Positions 55,301 to 64,000 of a stretch of DNA of 64,000 nucleotides are shown here, one piece after another (the first letter of the stretch is position 1; each line of letters begins with the position of its first letter). A program made the translations under genes and the position numbers. Under the pieces are notes generated by a model. The model was given only the letters and a program-made list of their open reading frames with translations. It did not search any database and was not told the origin of the DNA. Source of the DNA: Ampullaceana balthica (Eukaryota > Mollusca > Gastropoda > Lymnaeidae); the NCBI GenBank assembly GCA_944989445.1, contig CALYLW010000134.1:10001-74000 (forward strand), written 5' to 3'.

Positions 55301-58300
55301 TGGGTTATTGTTAAAACGTGAAAATAAATTTCAATAAAATGAAAGAAAAGACAAGATAAAAAAAAATTAAACGAAATGAAGAACTATATTAAAATACGAG
55401 AGCGCTTTTAATGCCAAAACTTAAAACTCCATTATAAATCTGATGTCTCCTGATACTAATGTAACTGAGCTGGAAAACATAGGGGCTGACAGTATGACAA
55501 TAGTGTGCTGGGATATATAATTGATTCAGTTTTGATTTTCACGTAAGTGAACTACTGGAAAAAATTGTTGGCGTATTTATTTGGCTAATTTTAATTTTAA
55601 TGTCTTTTGTTTTGTGGAATTAAAAAAATAATGCAAACAATTGCTTATCTAGTGGGATTAAAACTTGGTACAAATAAATACAAATTTTTTAGTATTTTTT
55701 TTTGGGGGGCGGCAAATTCCTCATTGTTAATTAGCTAAATGTTAAAACGTGAAAATAAATTTAAATAAAAGAAAAGAATAGCCAAGATAAGTACTCAAAT
55801 AAGTACTCAACATTACCAAAGTTATTTTGCAAATGGAAGGATTCAGAAATTGGATAAAAAAGAATAGACAATTAATAAAGACCGACAATTAGTTGTGAGA
55901 AAAAAGAGAAAACAAAGTGGCAAGAAATTATTTTTACAATATTTGACCTTATTAAATCCAGGCAAAATTGAATGTGGCTTTTTGAGGTCACAGAGAGGGC
56001 AACACTGTTGCAAATAAATGCAATATTCTGGAACTAATGCATCAGCTTGCAAAGTACGTTCGAGCACTCCGAGAACATAGTGGGAAAAGGGGTAAAAACT
56101 TGTCATCCAAAATTCACACTAAGCTCATTGTAATTTTAGGATATACAGTTCACGAAAAATCATATTTCTTCAATAACAAGATACCAAATATTATTTCATT
56201 GTATTTGATAGCTCTTCATATATTTGACATAAGGATCAAACAAGTCCAGTTGTGTGATATGTAAAGATTGAAAATAAAAAAGTAGACGCTGTAGAATCTT
56301 TCAAAGATTTCATTCAAGCAAAAGTGAATCTGCTTACGACATTTCTGAAATGATTTTGAATAAATGATGATCTTAAAATAATGGTCATTTTGAGATTAGT
56401 TTGTAAGGTATTGAACTGAAAGATGCAGACAAAAAGCTCGACACACAACAGACGCAGGAACTTTGCTGGTCACAATGAAATCTTTTTATTTTCAAAGTTA
56501 TATTAAAAAATTGCCTGAAATTCTTTACAAACGTATAATGCTCAACAAAAAAATTATTAGCAGTTGCTACTCACAGAGAAACTAATGGAATGGAATACTT
56601 CAGGGATGCTTTGACGTTTGATAAAATTTTAAGTTGAGACCTCTTCAGTTTAATCGAACCTTCCAATCAAAGAACATGAGAGCAAATTTGTGGTGATCGA
56701 AGCAAATATGCATGTATCCATGCTATGTAGAATAACGGTTAAGAAGAAATTTGGTTTCTTCATAATATGAGATTAGTATATAAATTCGTGTGAGGCTTTG
56801 GCAGTTATATAGAATTTAGAAAACAGACATTAATTTCGTACACCAGCTAATCTACTGGACTTTGAAATTTTTTCTTCAAATTAGAGTATTAAAAATATCC
56901 CACATGACATAGTCAGGCAAGGAATTTTTTACCCCATGAATAGAAAAAGAATTAATGAATTCAAGACAAGGTGGTTCATTTAAGTTTATTATAAAGATAT
57001 TTAGGCTCGAACTAACCCTGCCTAAAATAATATAATTAATTCGAACATTGCTTACAACCGTCTTAAGTAATTCAAAGTGTTAAAAAGGCTTCTCTAAAAT
57101 TATTGTAATGAAAAATTAATGACAATTAATTACGAATACACCAAAAGTTGTCTTATCTATTGCTATTTTGGCTATTGAGTATGTCATGGCTCAAAACATT
57201 GATACATGAAAGATTGAGCCATGAGAAAAAACATAAAACTTTAATTTAATTAAAGAAATGAAGCCTTTATTATTAACAAAACAAATATATAGTGCTCTTT
57301 TTATTACTTTCTAATTAATTTTTTTTTCACTTTATGGCTGTAACATATTTTTTCGAGGGGGGGGGCGGCAAATTTGGTTTCTGCCCCGGGCGGCACATAC
57401 CCACGCTACGCCGCTGGAAACAATAATCTTTATCAACTCTTTGAACATTCACGTCAGTCAATAGTTTAAAACCAAAATGTTCGTGTAATCATCCGGAAAT
57501 TAGTTTATATTTATCGGCCGAAATATGTTACTTTTTGACTTCCAGTACATTTATAAGTGTTGGGTCGATTAATCGTAAAAAAATTTAACTGTTAAAATTG
57601 TAACGATTAATCGAGAAATTAATCGTTAATTTTCGTAGCCCTAACTGTTTTTATGACATCCAGCATAAAAGAAGTCAAAATTTGTAGGACAGTAGGGGCT
57701 CATTTCGCTATGACGTCAGTATGAAAGAAAAGAGTGTATCGGTCCGTGGTGCAATGGAAAAATTTATGTCGGTCCGCCATACTAAAAAGTTTGAGAAGCA
57801 TTGCTATAGAAGATATTTGGAAATCTGTAGCAAAAATAACGGCTATAGATGTGTCAACAAAACAAACAAGAAATAAACATTGCTTAATTTAAAAAAAAAG
57901 AAAATTTTATAACAAAAATAGTGTTTATTTTAGAATTTTAAGCTATTAATGTAAAATTAATTCACAATTTTTGCTTCAAAATTAAACACTTCACACAAAA
58001 ATTTGGCACAGCTAGACACTAAGAGAACAAAACAAATAACAGTCCCAAATGCTTGAATTACATTTTCAAGCCTTTAAAAATCAGAGTAAAGTGCCCCAGA
58101 ATTTAAAATCTCCAACAGCGTTCCAGATCCAATACTTCAAATACAATTGTATATATATATATATATATTATATTGTAATTAATTGGTTGATTTCATTAGC
58201 ATAAGAAACGTTGCGAATGAAAATTGGTGGAATGGCTTATTAAATAGTGAAAAACTTAATTTGAATAAAATGACTTGAACTGTTTCTCTATGCTCCAAAC

Positions 58301-59034
58301 ACTTTACTAACAGCCGAGACAGATATCGTCGAATTTAACTGTGAGCTCATAAATAATGACGTAGCACAGCAATTAAAGTAAACAATAAATTTATTGTACG
58401 AAATATTGTTCATTATACAAAACATTTAAAAGTTTGAAAAAATATTATTAACAAATTAATTATTTTTAGAAAACCTGTTAAAAATGTGATTTTTTAAAAC
58501 TATTAAATTATTTTTTAGGAAACTTTTGAAGCGTTTGAAAACGAATCTATGGCAACTGAACGGCCGCGACTCCTCCTAAGTATAACGGCTCACCCCTGGA
58601 AGACAGCAGCCTACCAAATCCCTATTCTAACAAGGTGTTCACTTTTGAAATTTTATCAAGGGGCCGTCCATAAATGACGTCACGCGATTTTGGCCAATTT
58701 TTAACCCCCCCCTCCCCCCTCGTCACACTTCGTCAAAAAAACTTAGACCCCCCTCCTATATTACGTCACAAAGTTTTAACCCCTCCCCCCTCCCAAAAAA
58801 AAGCCGTATTTTCTAATTGAAAACAAGCATGTTTCAAATATTTTTTTGACAATTAAATATGTATTTAGTGTAAGTTTGCAATCTATTTAATATAGTAACT
58901 AGGGGTGTACCAGATTCAAATTTTTTAAATCAAGCTGGATTCGGACAGATTTATGAAGTGAAATCCGACCGGAGCTGACGCCGGGTCGGATTTGTAAAAG
59001 TGGCTGGATTCCGGATTTGCAGGAGCCAAAGCCA

Positions 59035-59067
<33 letters not shown>

Positions 59068-62000
59068 ACAGGATTTGACCGGATTTATGAAGTGAAATTC
59101 TGCCAGAGCCGAAGCGGATTCAGATGTGTAAAAATGGTCCGGATTCCGGATCGCAGCTTAAATCCGGTACATCCCTAATCATAACTAGGGCTGTCAATAT
59201 TGTTGAAAAAAGCTGCGTTGGTACTCGTCCAAAATGCCGCATAATTTTCGCGGTCGTGACGGCTATAGAATGCAACCTAGCTACCATCCATGCACCTCAT
59301 TTCACACAGTAGCTACCAGCATACGTCCAAAAATATACTATTGTGATCTACAAATTTTTAGTACTGCTTTAAATTCATTCGCCATACTCATAAACTAAAA
59401 CTACAGTAAACTTAACATTCAAACAAAATCTCAACAACAATTACGCAACGTTTGGTCAGGTCATACGGCCCAGCAGCTTGAATGTTAATGTCCGATAGGC
59501 GGCGGTCAATGTTCCCTCTAAGTTCCGTTGGTCCGTGTGCAACTGCGAAGTAAAAAGAGGTCGTGAGCAAAGTTGCTCAGCGTCCATTTTTTGTGCAATA
59601 CTACACAATTTGCTGCGCGGATATTCTAAACCTCTGCGCGGCGTCGGCCAGAGAACAGCGAGGTCGCCGAACCACGTAGATTAAAGGGAACATTGGCGGC
59701 GCTACTAACTTATTAATTGATAAAATTTACATTTTACATTCTGACAAATTTGTACTTATTAAAATCATTTTTTTTTCTGCTAGGCCTACACAAGAAGCAC
59801 AAGGGAATGGGCACGAGTTTGTAAAAAAAAATTTAGCAACGCGCGTCAACACGAGTTATTACATCACCAACCATTTACAAACCAAACCTTTAACCTTTAT
59901 TTTTTTTAAAATCAAGCTCAAATTATTTTTTAAACAAAAACAAAAACAAAACCAAAAAAAAACAAAACATTCATGTTTTTGTTATTACAGTAAATATCTT
60001 TGATCAACAAAAATAATGTATACGTTTAAAAACATTTAGACGGTACTTTTTTTAACATGGTCGCGATAGGATTGGAGAAGGGAATGAGAGGGGGGATAGA
60101 TTTAAAATAAATAGAACATTGGCTCGTCCGAAATTGTAACTACCGTATATACTCGTTCTATAGCCCGTTCGTTTATAAGCCGACCCCTCTCTTTTGGAAG
60201 AGACTAGTATTAAAAGTGTGTCAGTGTAACCGCTCGTAAGTCGATACCAAAAAAAAATAGGAAAGCGTAAAAAAAATGGTACACTTTTTTATAAGCTACT
60301 AACTAAATTGGTCATTATGATTCTTTACTTTGTACTACCTATCTTTAAATTTGTACTCTTTGTTAGGCAAGAGTAACCGAGTAACCATTTTATTTTTTTA
60401 TTATTATTTTTTTATGGGTGTGTGTAAAAAGTGGCGAAAGCGCGTACATTAAAATTCGTTGTTGAAAATAAAATTTGTAATACAATTTATTAATAAAACA
60501 TTCACAAAAATAAATAAAATGATTAAATAAGGTAAGTGCAGATGTTTAATAGTATTTCTAGCTTCTGGTAGAGCAGTCGAATCTTGTAGAATGTATAAAA
60601 CGACCTTGATGTTCTACAATAACAATACCGATATTCAATGAACATGCAGAAATCACCTATGACCCGCTCGTAAGTACCCCCCCCCAAATGCCCAATGTTT
60701 CCCCCTAGACTTATCCAAAAAAAAGGCGGCTATATAATGAGTATATACGGTAAATAATGTCGGCGTATTTCAAAGACTCGTTAACTTCTGTTATTGATTC
60801 ATTCAAAGAACCAAAATCTTTTTTTATGTTTTATGATTTTTGTTGCTATGTTTAGAATGAAAAGTTGTATCGAAATACTTTGTAGTTTGTCAGAACTTTG
60901 ACAGATAACACGCGTGAAGCCATTGAAAACGTCATTAAATAAATTGAAAGCAATGAATTAGTTAAGTGGAAATTTTATTTAAAGATGCGCGTTTTTTTTG
61001 TTGATGTGACGTCACATTTCTTTAACCCCCCTCCCCATCGTCACAAATGCTTGACCCCCTCCTCCCCCCTAGGCGCGTGACGTCATTAATGGTCGGCCCC
61101 CAAGTCTATTTTAAACTTCTGTTAGTTTGTTTTTGTTTTGTAGTCGGTTCATAACATGCCTACAATATTATTAAAAAGGATCTAAAGTGTGTTTGCTATT
61201 GTTTGAAAGCAAAGATAAGAATTGGACATCATTACTAAAGTTTTTTTAAAACAATATATATATATATTTAGAACAATTATAATGGTTAGAAATATTTAGT
61301 ACATTAACACTCTTAATTTAGAATGAATGTCAACATTTCGAAGTCTTTAACTTTAAAAATTACTTTATATTTATAATTTTAAAAAGATTCTTTTTTCTTT
61401 AACAAGGTATACGGACATGGTCAACATTATAGGCTTTACGTTATTAGGAACTTGGCAATCGACACTGTATCACCACAGTTCAATGACAGAAATTGTAAGC
61501 AGGATAAGCAATATATATATATATATATATATATTATAAAACAAATCACAAGGTAACATTCAACCGGTTGATAAGTGTGACCCTAATGACATTCCGAGAG
61601 CTGGAATAATACTTCCGTTATATGCATAACTGGTGAATGATAAAAAGTATTTTTAATTAAGTCCCCTAAAGTACAAATATCAAACTACCAATACGTAATC
61701 CTAGCCTTAATATAAACGACTGATATCAAGCTACTAATAACTAACCCTAAGCCTAACCCATAGTACAATTATCAATCCTCAATTAAGTCCACTTACTAAT
61801 CCTACATCTAACCCGAAATATAATTAACAAATAACCAATAAGTAATCTTATCTTAATTCTTATATAAACTCACTAGCTGACCCGCGGCGTAGCATACGCC
61901 GCTAATGATTTAGTGACGGGTGAAGACTTCCTGAAAGACACAGTTGTCAAAATGGGGTGGGTTTGGGCAAACGACTGTGAGTGATTGAAAAGAAGGAACT

Positions 62001-63501
62001 CTGGAGAGACCCGCGGCGTATCACCCGTAAAAAATGACGGAAGTGTTCAGCTGAAATCTATTTATTTTGAAAAAATGCACTTTTTAGGGCGCCTATAGCG
62101 CCCACCTTTTTCAAAATCCCAACTAACTTGTCATTGTTTGATCAATACGAAATATTAAACTTTCTGAAATGTACACAAAGTATTTTATAACTTTTTACAT
62201 TGTTCCCATTATACAAAATTAAAATATCAGCGAAAACAATGACGTCATATATTTTTTTTTACAGCGCATATTTAATTTGCACACCTTTTAATGCATTGGT
62301 GCAGTAATTTCGTGCGCTGCTTTCTAAAATTAGTATCTGTTGAACATACTTGCAGCTTGGTGTCTCGCAGGGTCCGACCACGAAGAGAATTATATATATA
62401 GATAATTAATGCAAACATTAATTTTTATGTTCTGTTGTGAAGCGTTCGAACTAGCAAGTTTTTAAAAATATGTTTGGTAGACAGTAGTTGTGTTGCGAAG
62501 AAATTCTGTCAAATGCTTTTTACTAGTTACTGCTCAATGCAATGCTTTCATTTTATTCTTGATTAATGAAATCGTTTTAAGCTAATCACTTAGTGTTAAG
62601 ACCATTATTGGATAATTCCGTATAAATAGTACATTACATCAAGGCTATGTACTTAAAATAATAATATGAAAGATTTATGCACTAAGGGAAAAAATGATAT
62701 AGCAATAGGTGTTAGGTGCTAGTCACATATGATTACAGTCGCTGTACGGATCTTAGACAAAGCATCTTAAACGCAATCTCGATGATGAAAACCAAAGTAC
62801 CCTTTGAGGGTCGGGTAAATCCGAAGCGACAGTTTTGTCCACTTAAATTTACTAGCAACGCCATCGAGCGGTGCCGGTTTAGGGCCAGGAGCGCCAGTAC
62901 GGATTAGGAAAAGGAACCGCGAAGAACGTATTGGACGCCAGCTCTGAGGAAACCTTCCAGTAGGGGTTGCACACTAGGTATGTCATTGGTGATCCCCCGC
63001 ATAGCGGCGATCCTAACCATTGAGACTCGTATGCTTTGCCGGGGTGGCGCCAAAGTGGCAGTGGTTCATAGTAAGGCAATTCCACCCCTCCTTGTGAGGC
63101 CAAACTTAGTGGGATGCATCTTCGACTTTCTGTCCTGGATGCCCAAGTGGCCGCTTCAGAAGCGACCGCTCAGTCCCAGCTGTCACGTCCTTTTCTGGGG
63201 GAGGGGGCCAGATAGCTGGGAGGGTCTTCCAGGAAGACCCATGAAGAGCATTAGGCTCGGGGCTTCTGATTTTCTTCCACATGAGGGATCATATAGCAAT
63301 TCTAATTTTCAGGATCTTCACCTATACCACTGGAGGGTCACTGGCATTCCTTTGGAAAAACTGAACCTTGGCTTTGCGTTCTTCGGAATGTATGGTCACG
63401 TGGCGGACAAAAATAATCCTGCTCCTGGAGGTAGAGTAGTGAATGTCGGCCAAGATGCTCTTTATACACCTGCCAGTCAAGGAAGCTTGAGTTATCCTCT
63501 G
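43302..63501 (+). CDS. Chitinase-like GH18 pseudoenzyme, copy B (3' end beyond window)
   Basis: Join 43302-43368, 45646-45817, 48920-49175, 58519-58634, 61407-61494, 63313-63501: 888 nt, 296 codons, open throughout; by analogy with copy A, exons 7 and 8 lie past 64000. Exon phases match copy A exactly. The first landmarks are the same signal peptide and CKRLVC...ELCTHLVY. The catalytic segment reads DGLDIVWYYP, with the essential Asp replaced by Val143 and Glu by Tyr145, and the second motif reads IIGFTLLGTW with Thr in place of Asp. A secreted, catalytically inactive GH18-fold protein is expected. Introns are longer than in A because of transposon insertions (intron 3 is 9.3 kb). No coding lesion was seen, but three splice sites have mobile elements close by. 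Confidence 0.86.
44060..44250 (+). repeat. ~57-bp minisatellite in intron 1 of copy B
   Basis: Three units with CATGACAGCAGTATTTTCTC and AAGTCATCCA. Copy A has a single unit at about 6155-6180 (ACAGCAGCATTTTCTC), so it has been amplified in B. Confidence 0.75.
44658..45630 (-). repeat. Two tandem 490-bp units abutting exon 2 of copy B
   Basis: Units start AAATCCTTTATATTAACTCG at about 44659 and 45149 and end GGATTTATAGTGAAAAACTT followed by GGTTTTTTACGG. They belong to the same family as 1064-2808 in reverse. The last unit ends about 15 bp before the exon 2 acceptor AG. Absent from copy A intron 1. Confidence 0.82.
45646..45817 (+). CDS. Copy B exon 2
   Basis: 172 nt. CKRLVCLVHNIHPRNFIT and TELCTHLVYDHALLKGN match GH18 strand 1 and the following helix. 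The acceptor T tract directly adjoins a tandem repeat array ending near 45630, and the donor GTGAG lies inside the 8-bp target duplication of a transposon that starts at 45823. Confidence 0.88.
45823..46983. mobile_element. hAT-type element whose target duplication copies the exon 2 donor site
   Basis: TAGGGTTGTCAA left, GTTGACAGGCCTA right; CCTGTGAG at 45815-45822 and 46984-46991. The left copy contains the exon 2/intron 2 junction (CCT|GTGAG). Near both ends GGGTACCCGGG palindromes occur. Relative at 59185 onward. Non-coding as far as seen. Confidence 0.85.
47159..48852. mobile_element. hAT-type element of the GGCGTAAC family, composite
   Basis: CAGAGGCGTAACTAGG and GTTGCTACGCCACTG ends, with GGCGCCCTTGGC text next to both, like the MITE at 29929. 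I found no clear 8-bp duplication. Copy A lacks it (about 6975). Contains the foldback element 47616-48743. Confidence 0.75.
47616..48743. mobile_element. Foldback element with long inverted arms and TA duplication
   Basis: CAGTCGGACCTCTCTAAGTC at the left and, reversed, CACTCGGATCTCTCAAAGTC at the right, TA on both sides. Inverted similarity continues with gaps for about 300 bp (CATATGAAAGGAGCCAACTT against CATATGAAAGGAAGCCAACT). The loop contains another degenerate copy of the end (CAGTTGAACCTCACTAAGTC at about 48077). Pogo/Tigger-like by its ends; no transposase. Confidence 0.78.
48920..49175 (+). CDS. Copy B exon 3: degenerate catalytic exon
   Basis: 256 nt, residues 81-165. YAKFNSLKRQNPKLLTIL, then FITTTITYLRRHNFDGLD and IVWYYPGR. 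Catalytic Asp and Glu positions are Val and Tyr. The replacements differ from copy A (Leu and Ser), although the motif is lost in both. Hand alignment gives 26 residue-changing and 13 silent codons of 85. Confidence 0.91.
49176..50090. other. Intron 3 of copy B, proximal part
   Basis: Shared with 7320-8640 and 11278-12100 of copy A, without A's insertions. The only repeat is the old hAT end at 49570-49730. Confidence 0.5.
50330..52290. mobile_element. ATTAATCG-rich element with internal tandem repeats
   Basis: Has CGATTAATCGATTAA tracts at about 50340 and 51640-51700 and again at 52225-52270. Between them (50540-51290) a degenerate ~150-bp unit repeats about five times with GGGCCGGGGGCCC palindromes. 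A CAATGTTCCC-family MITE lies at about 51822-52006. Similar, inverted, to 54680-57650. Exact ends uncertain. Confidence 0.5.
52300..54400. other. Intron 3 sequence shared with copy A
   Basis: Aligns with 12300-13500 of copy A, including a decayed version of the hAT peptide at 13224-13490 (here about 53600-53860). No gene seen. Confidence 0.5.
54405..54505 (+). repeat. Fragment of the 585-bp repeat
   Basis: CTTCCAGTGGGGGTTACACC and ATGATCCCC with CCTAACCATGGAGACCCGTA match 62955-63035. Only this middle segment is present. Confidence 0.65.
54896..57416 (+). mobile_element. hAT element, 2.5 kb, exact 8-bp target duplication
   Basis: CAGTGGCGTAGCGAGG and CACGCTACGCCGCTG ends; GAAACAAT at 54888-54895 and 57417-57424. 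The interior carries GGCGGCAAATTCCT repeated at 54940, 55270 and 55707, and a decayed plus-strand transposase (KRKQSGKKLFLQYLTLLNPG at about 55900, VDAVESFKDFIQAKVNLLTT at about 56290). It is inserted in an ATTAATCG-type element. Confidence 0.88.
57540..58500. other. Distal intron 3 of copy B
   Basis: 57550-57650 is the end of an ATTAATCG/TAGGGCT element; 57725-57805 resembles the right end of the 30105 MITE. The rest to exon 4 is AT-rich, with a (TA)n run at 58150, partly alignable with 13900-14060 of copy A. Confidence 0.5.
58519..58634 (+). CDS. Copy B exon 4
   Basis: 116 nt, ETFEAFENESMATERPRLLL then TAAYQIPILTR. The variable part falls in the loop after the strand; the first eleven residues are identical to copy A. 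The acceptor is TTTTTTAG and the donor is GTGTTC. A 2.4-kb transposon complex begins 25 bp into the intron. Confidence 0.89.
59507..59695. mobile_element. CAATGTTCCC MITE, 189 bp
   Basis: CAATGTTCCCTCTAAG and TTAAAGGGAACATTG ends; GCGGCGGT and GCGGCGCT flanks agree in 7 of 8. Preceded by sequence related to the element at 45823. Confidence 0.85.
60143..60749. mobile_element. CCGTATATACTCG element, 607 bp, TA duplication
   Basis: CCGTATATACTCGTTCTATA left and ATAATGAGTATATACGG right, TA at 60141-60142 and 60750-60751. TA targets suggest Tc1/mariner-type mobilisation. Non-coding. Confidence 0.8.
61407..61494 (+). CDS. Copy B exon 5
   Basis: 88 nt. YTDMVNIIGFTLLGTW occupies the place of the GH18 YDxxG active-site segment, with Tyr-Asp replaced by Phe-Thr. 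STLYHHSSM is shared with copy A. The donor is GTAAGC. Confidence 0.87.
61655..61870 (+). repeat. Telomere-like minisatellite, copy B
   Basis: CTAATAACTAACCCTAAGCC and related degenerate units, in the same intron as the copy A array. Confidence 0.7.
61871..62402. repeat. Dispersed repeat beginning CTAGCTGACCCGCGG
   Basis: CTAGCTGACCCGCGGCGTAG at the start and AGAATTATATATATAGAT at the end, a combination seen in many invertebrate repeats. The middle shares GCGCCCAC...CGAAATATTAAACTT with 6580-6700. Class uncertain. Confidence 0.5.
62706..63290 (-). mobile_element. 585-bp repeat inserted at the exon 6 acceptor of copy B
   Basis: Flanked by ATATAGCAA at 62697-62705 and 63291-63299. No terminal inverted repeats. 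The antisense end reads CTAGCACCTAACACCTA, like a simple-repeat tail, so a retrotransposon or SINE-like origin is likely. Other copies at 26991-27170 and 54405-54505. Exon 6 begins 13 bp after the right duplication. Confidence 0.8.
63313..63501 (+). CDS. Copy B exon 6
   Basis: 189 nt. After a divergent start (DLHLYHWRV) it continues TGIPLEKLNLGFAFFGMYGH and VVNVGQDALYTPASQGSLSYP. The donor is GTAAAC. A 585-bp repeat inserted just upstream leaves only 13 bp of original acceptor sequence beyond its target duplication. A longer open frame starting at 62980 is the repeat read into the exon and is not a gene. Confidence 0.87.
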
Positions 63502-63661
63502 GTAAACATGCGACACATATTTTTAAATTACTTTTACGTGTATCATTTAATGTGTTTACAAAGAATACACTTGAATAGCTTAATTGGTCATTAACATTTA
63601 TACAATTCTAATAAAAGGTTGAGACAGGAAACAGTCATCAAGCTTTCAAGAAGAAGAAAAA

Positions 63662-64000
63662 CACTGTAAAAACAAAGTTTTTGACTATAAATCCCTTATA
63701 AATGAGTCATAACTGTCATAACTAAAAGTATTGATTAGTTCAATATAATATGCACCACGCGACGCACTAGCATAAACATTTACAGACTGAACGTGACTGA
63801 ATTCTCCTTGCTGTAAAACACGGGGATGTGGTCATCGATGGCTGGAGTGAACTCCAGTGGCACGTGGATGTCAACAATAGCAGACGGATACTTAGAGATA
63901 GATAGAGATAAATTACAATGCATTAATTTAATAATGATACATTCGATCGATCTGAAAATTTGACACCATGCATTGTTAGGTGACACAAGTCTATGTGCAA
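63662..64000 (+). repeat. First unit of a TAAATCCCTTATAT array, cut by the window end
   Basis: CTGTAAAAACAAAGTTTTTG then ACTATAAATCCCTTATAA, and later text such as GCATTGTTAGGTGACACAAG as in 1340 and 1770. Intron 6 of copy B; absent at the matching point in copy A (about 18830). Confidence 0.8.

Larger units (their letters stand above)
58660..61100. mobile_element. GGGGCCGTCC-family element swollen by nested insertions
   Basis: GGGGCCGTCCATAAATGACG left, AATGGTCGGCCCC right, CAA on both sides (58657-58659, 61101-61103). Copy A intron 4 has the uninterrupted site. Only the outer ~230 and ~200 bp belong to the family; about 58890-60900 is inserted material with at least three further elements. 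Confidence 0.83.

Noticed and set aside
62980..63594. 204-codon open frame on the + strand
   Set aside because: Chance fusion of the 585-bp repeat with exon 6 of copy B and the following intron; the repeat recurs elsewhere without the exon.

Overview
The window looks like animal nuclear DNA: AT-rich, intron-rich and crowded with eukaryotic transposable elements. I infer a mollusc, most likely a heterobranch (freshwater pulmonate) snail, from the gene family and the style of repeats. That assignment is inference and nothing in the window proves it.

The only host genes I can support are two tandem copies, both on the + strand, of a secreted protein with the glycoside hydrolase 18 (chitinase) fold. 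Copy A is complete: eight exons between 4536 and 26511, 380 codons, canonical GT-AG junctions, a TATA box at 4467 and a polyadenylation signal at 26589. Copy B starts at 43302 (TATA box at 43233). It has six exons in the window, with the same phases and nearly the same lengths, and runs off the right end after exon 6. Flanking and intronic DNA is also shared (about 830-26500 against about 40370-64000), so this is a segmental duplication and not a retrocopy. In both copies the GH18 catalytic motif DxxDxDxE has lost its third Asp and its Glu, and the other substrate-groove motifs are also altered. The products should be catalytically dead chitinase-like proteins. Between copies the signal-peptide exon and promoter are almost identical. 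Exons 2, 4 and 5 carry far more amino-acid-changing than silent differences, which suggests diversifying selection.

Almost everything else is mobile DNA. Comparing copy A with copy B gives empty-site controls for several insertions. hAT-superfamily elements dominate, many with exact or near-exact 8-bp target duplications. They include transposase relics of the ZMYM/TTF type (8661-11269, 15217-17525, 26737-28175, 33475-36676, 54896-57416) and many short non-autonomous derivatives. Also present are 5'-truncated non-LTR retrotransposons, a tRNA-derived SINE, pogo/Tigger-like elements with TA duplications, a Mutator-like MITE, a family with GGGGCCGTCC ends and 3-bp duplications, and arrays of a 430-490 bp unit with inverted-repeat ends. 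Several minisatellites and a compound microsatellite are also present.

Layout: 1-4460 repeats and the copy A upstream region; 4467-26594 copy A; 26600-40370 intergenic repeats with no host gene seen; 40370-43230 copy B upstream region; 43233-64000 copy B, incomplete. In copy B, insertions sit within about 25 bp of three splice sites (both sides of exon 2 and the acceptor of exon 6), so its splicing deserves a direct test.
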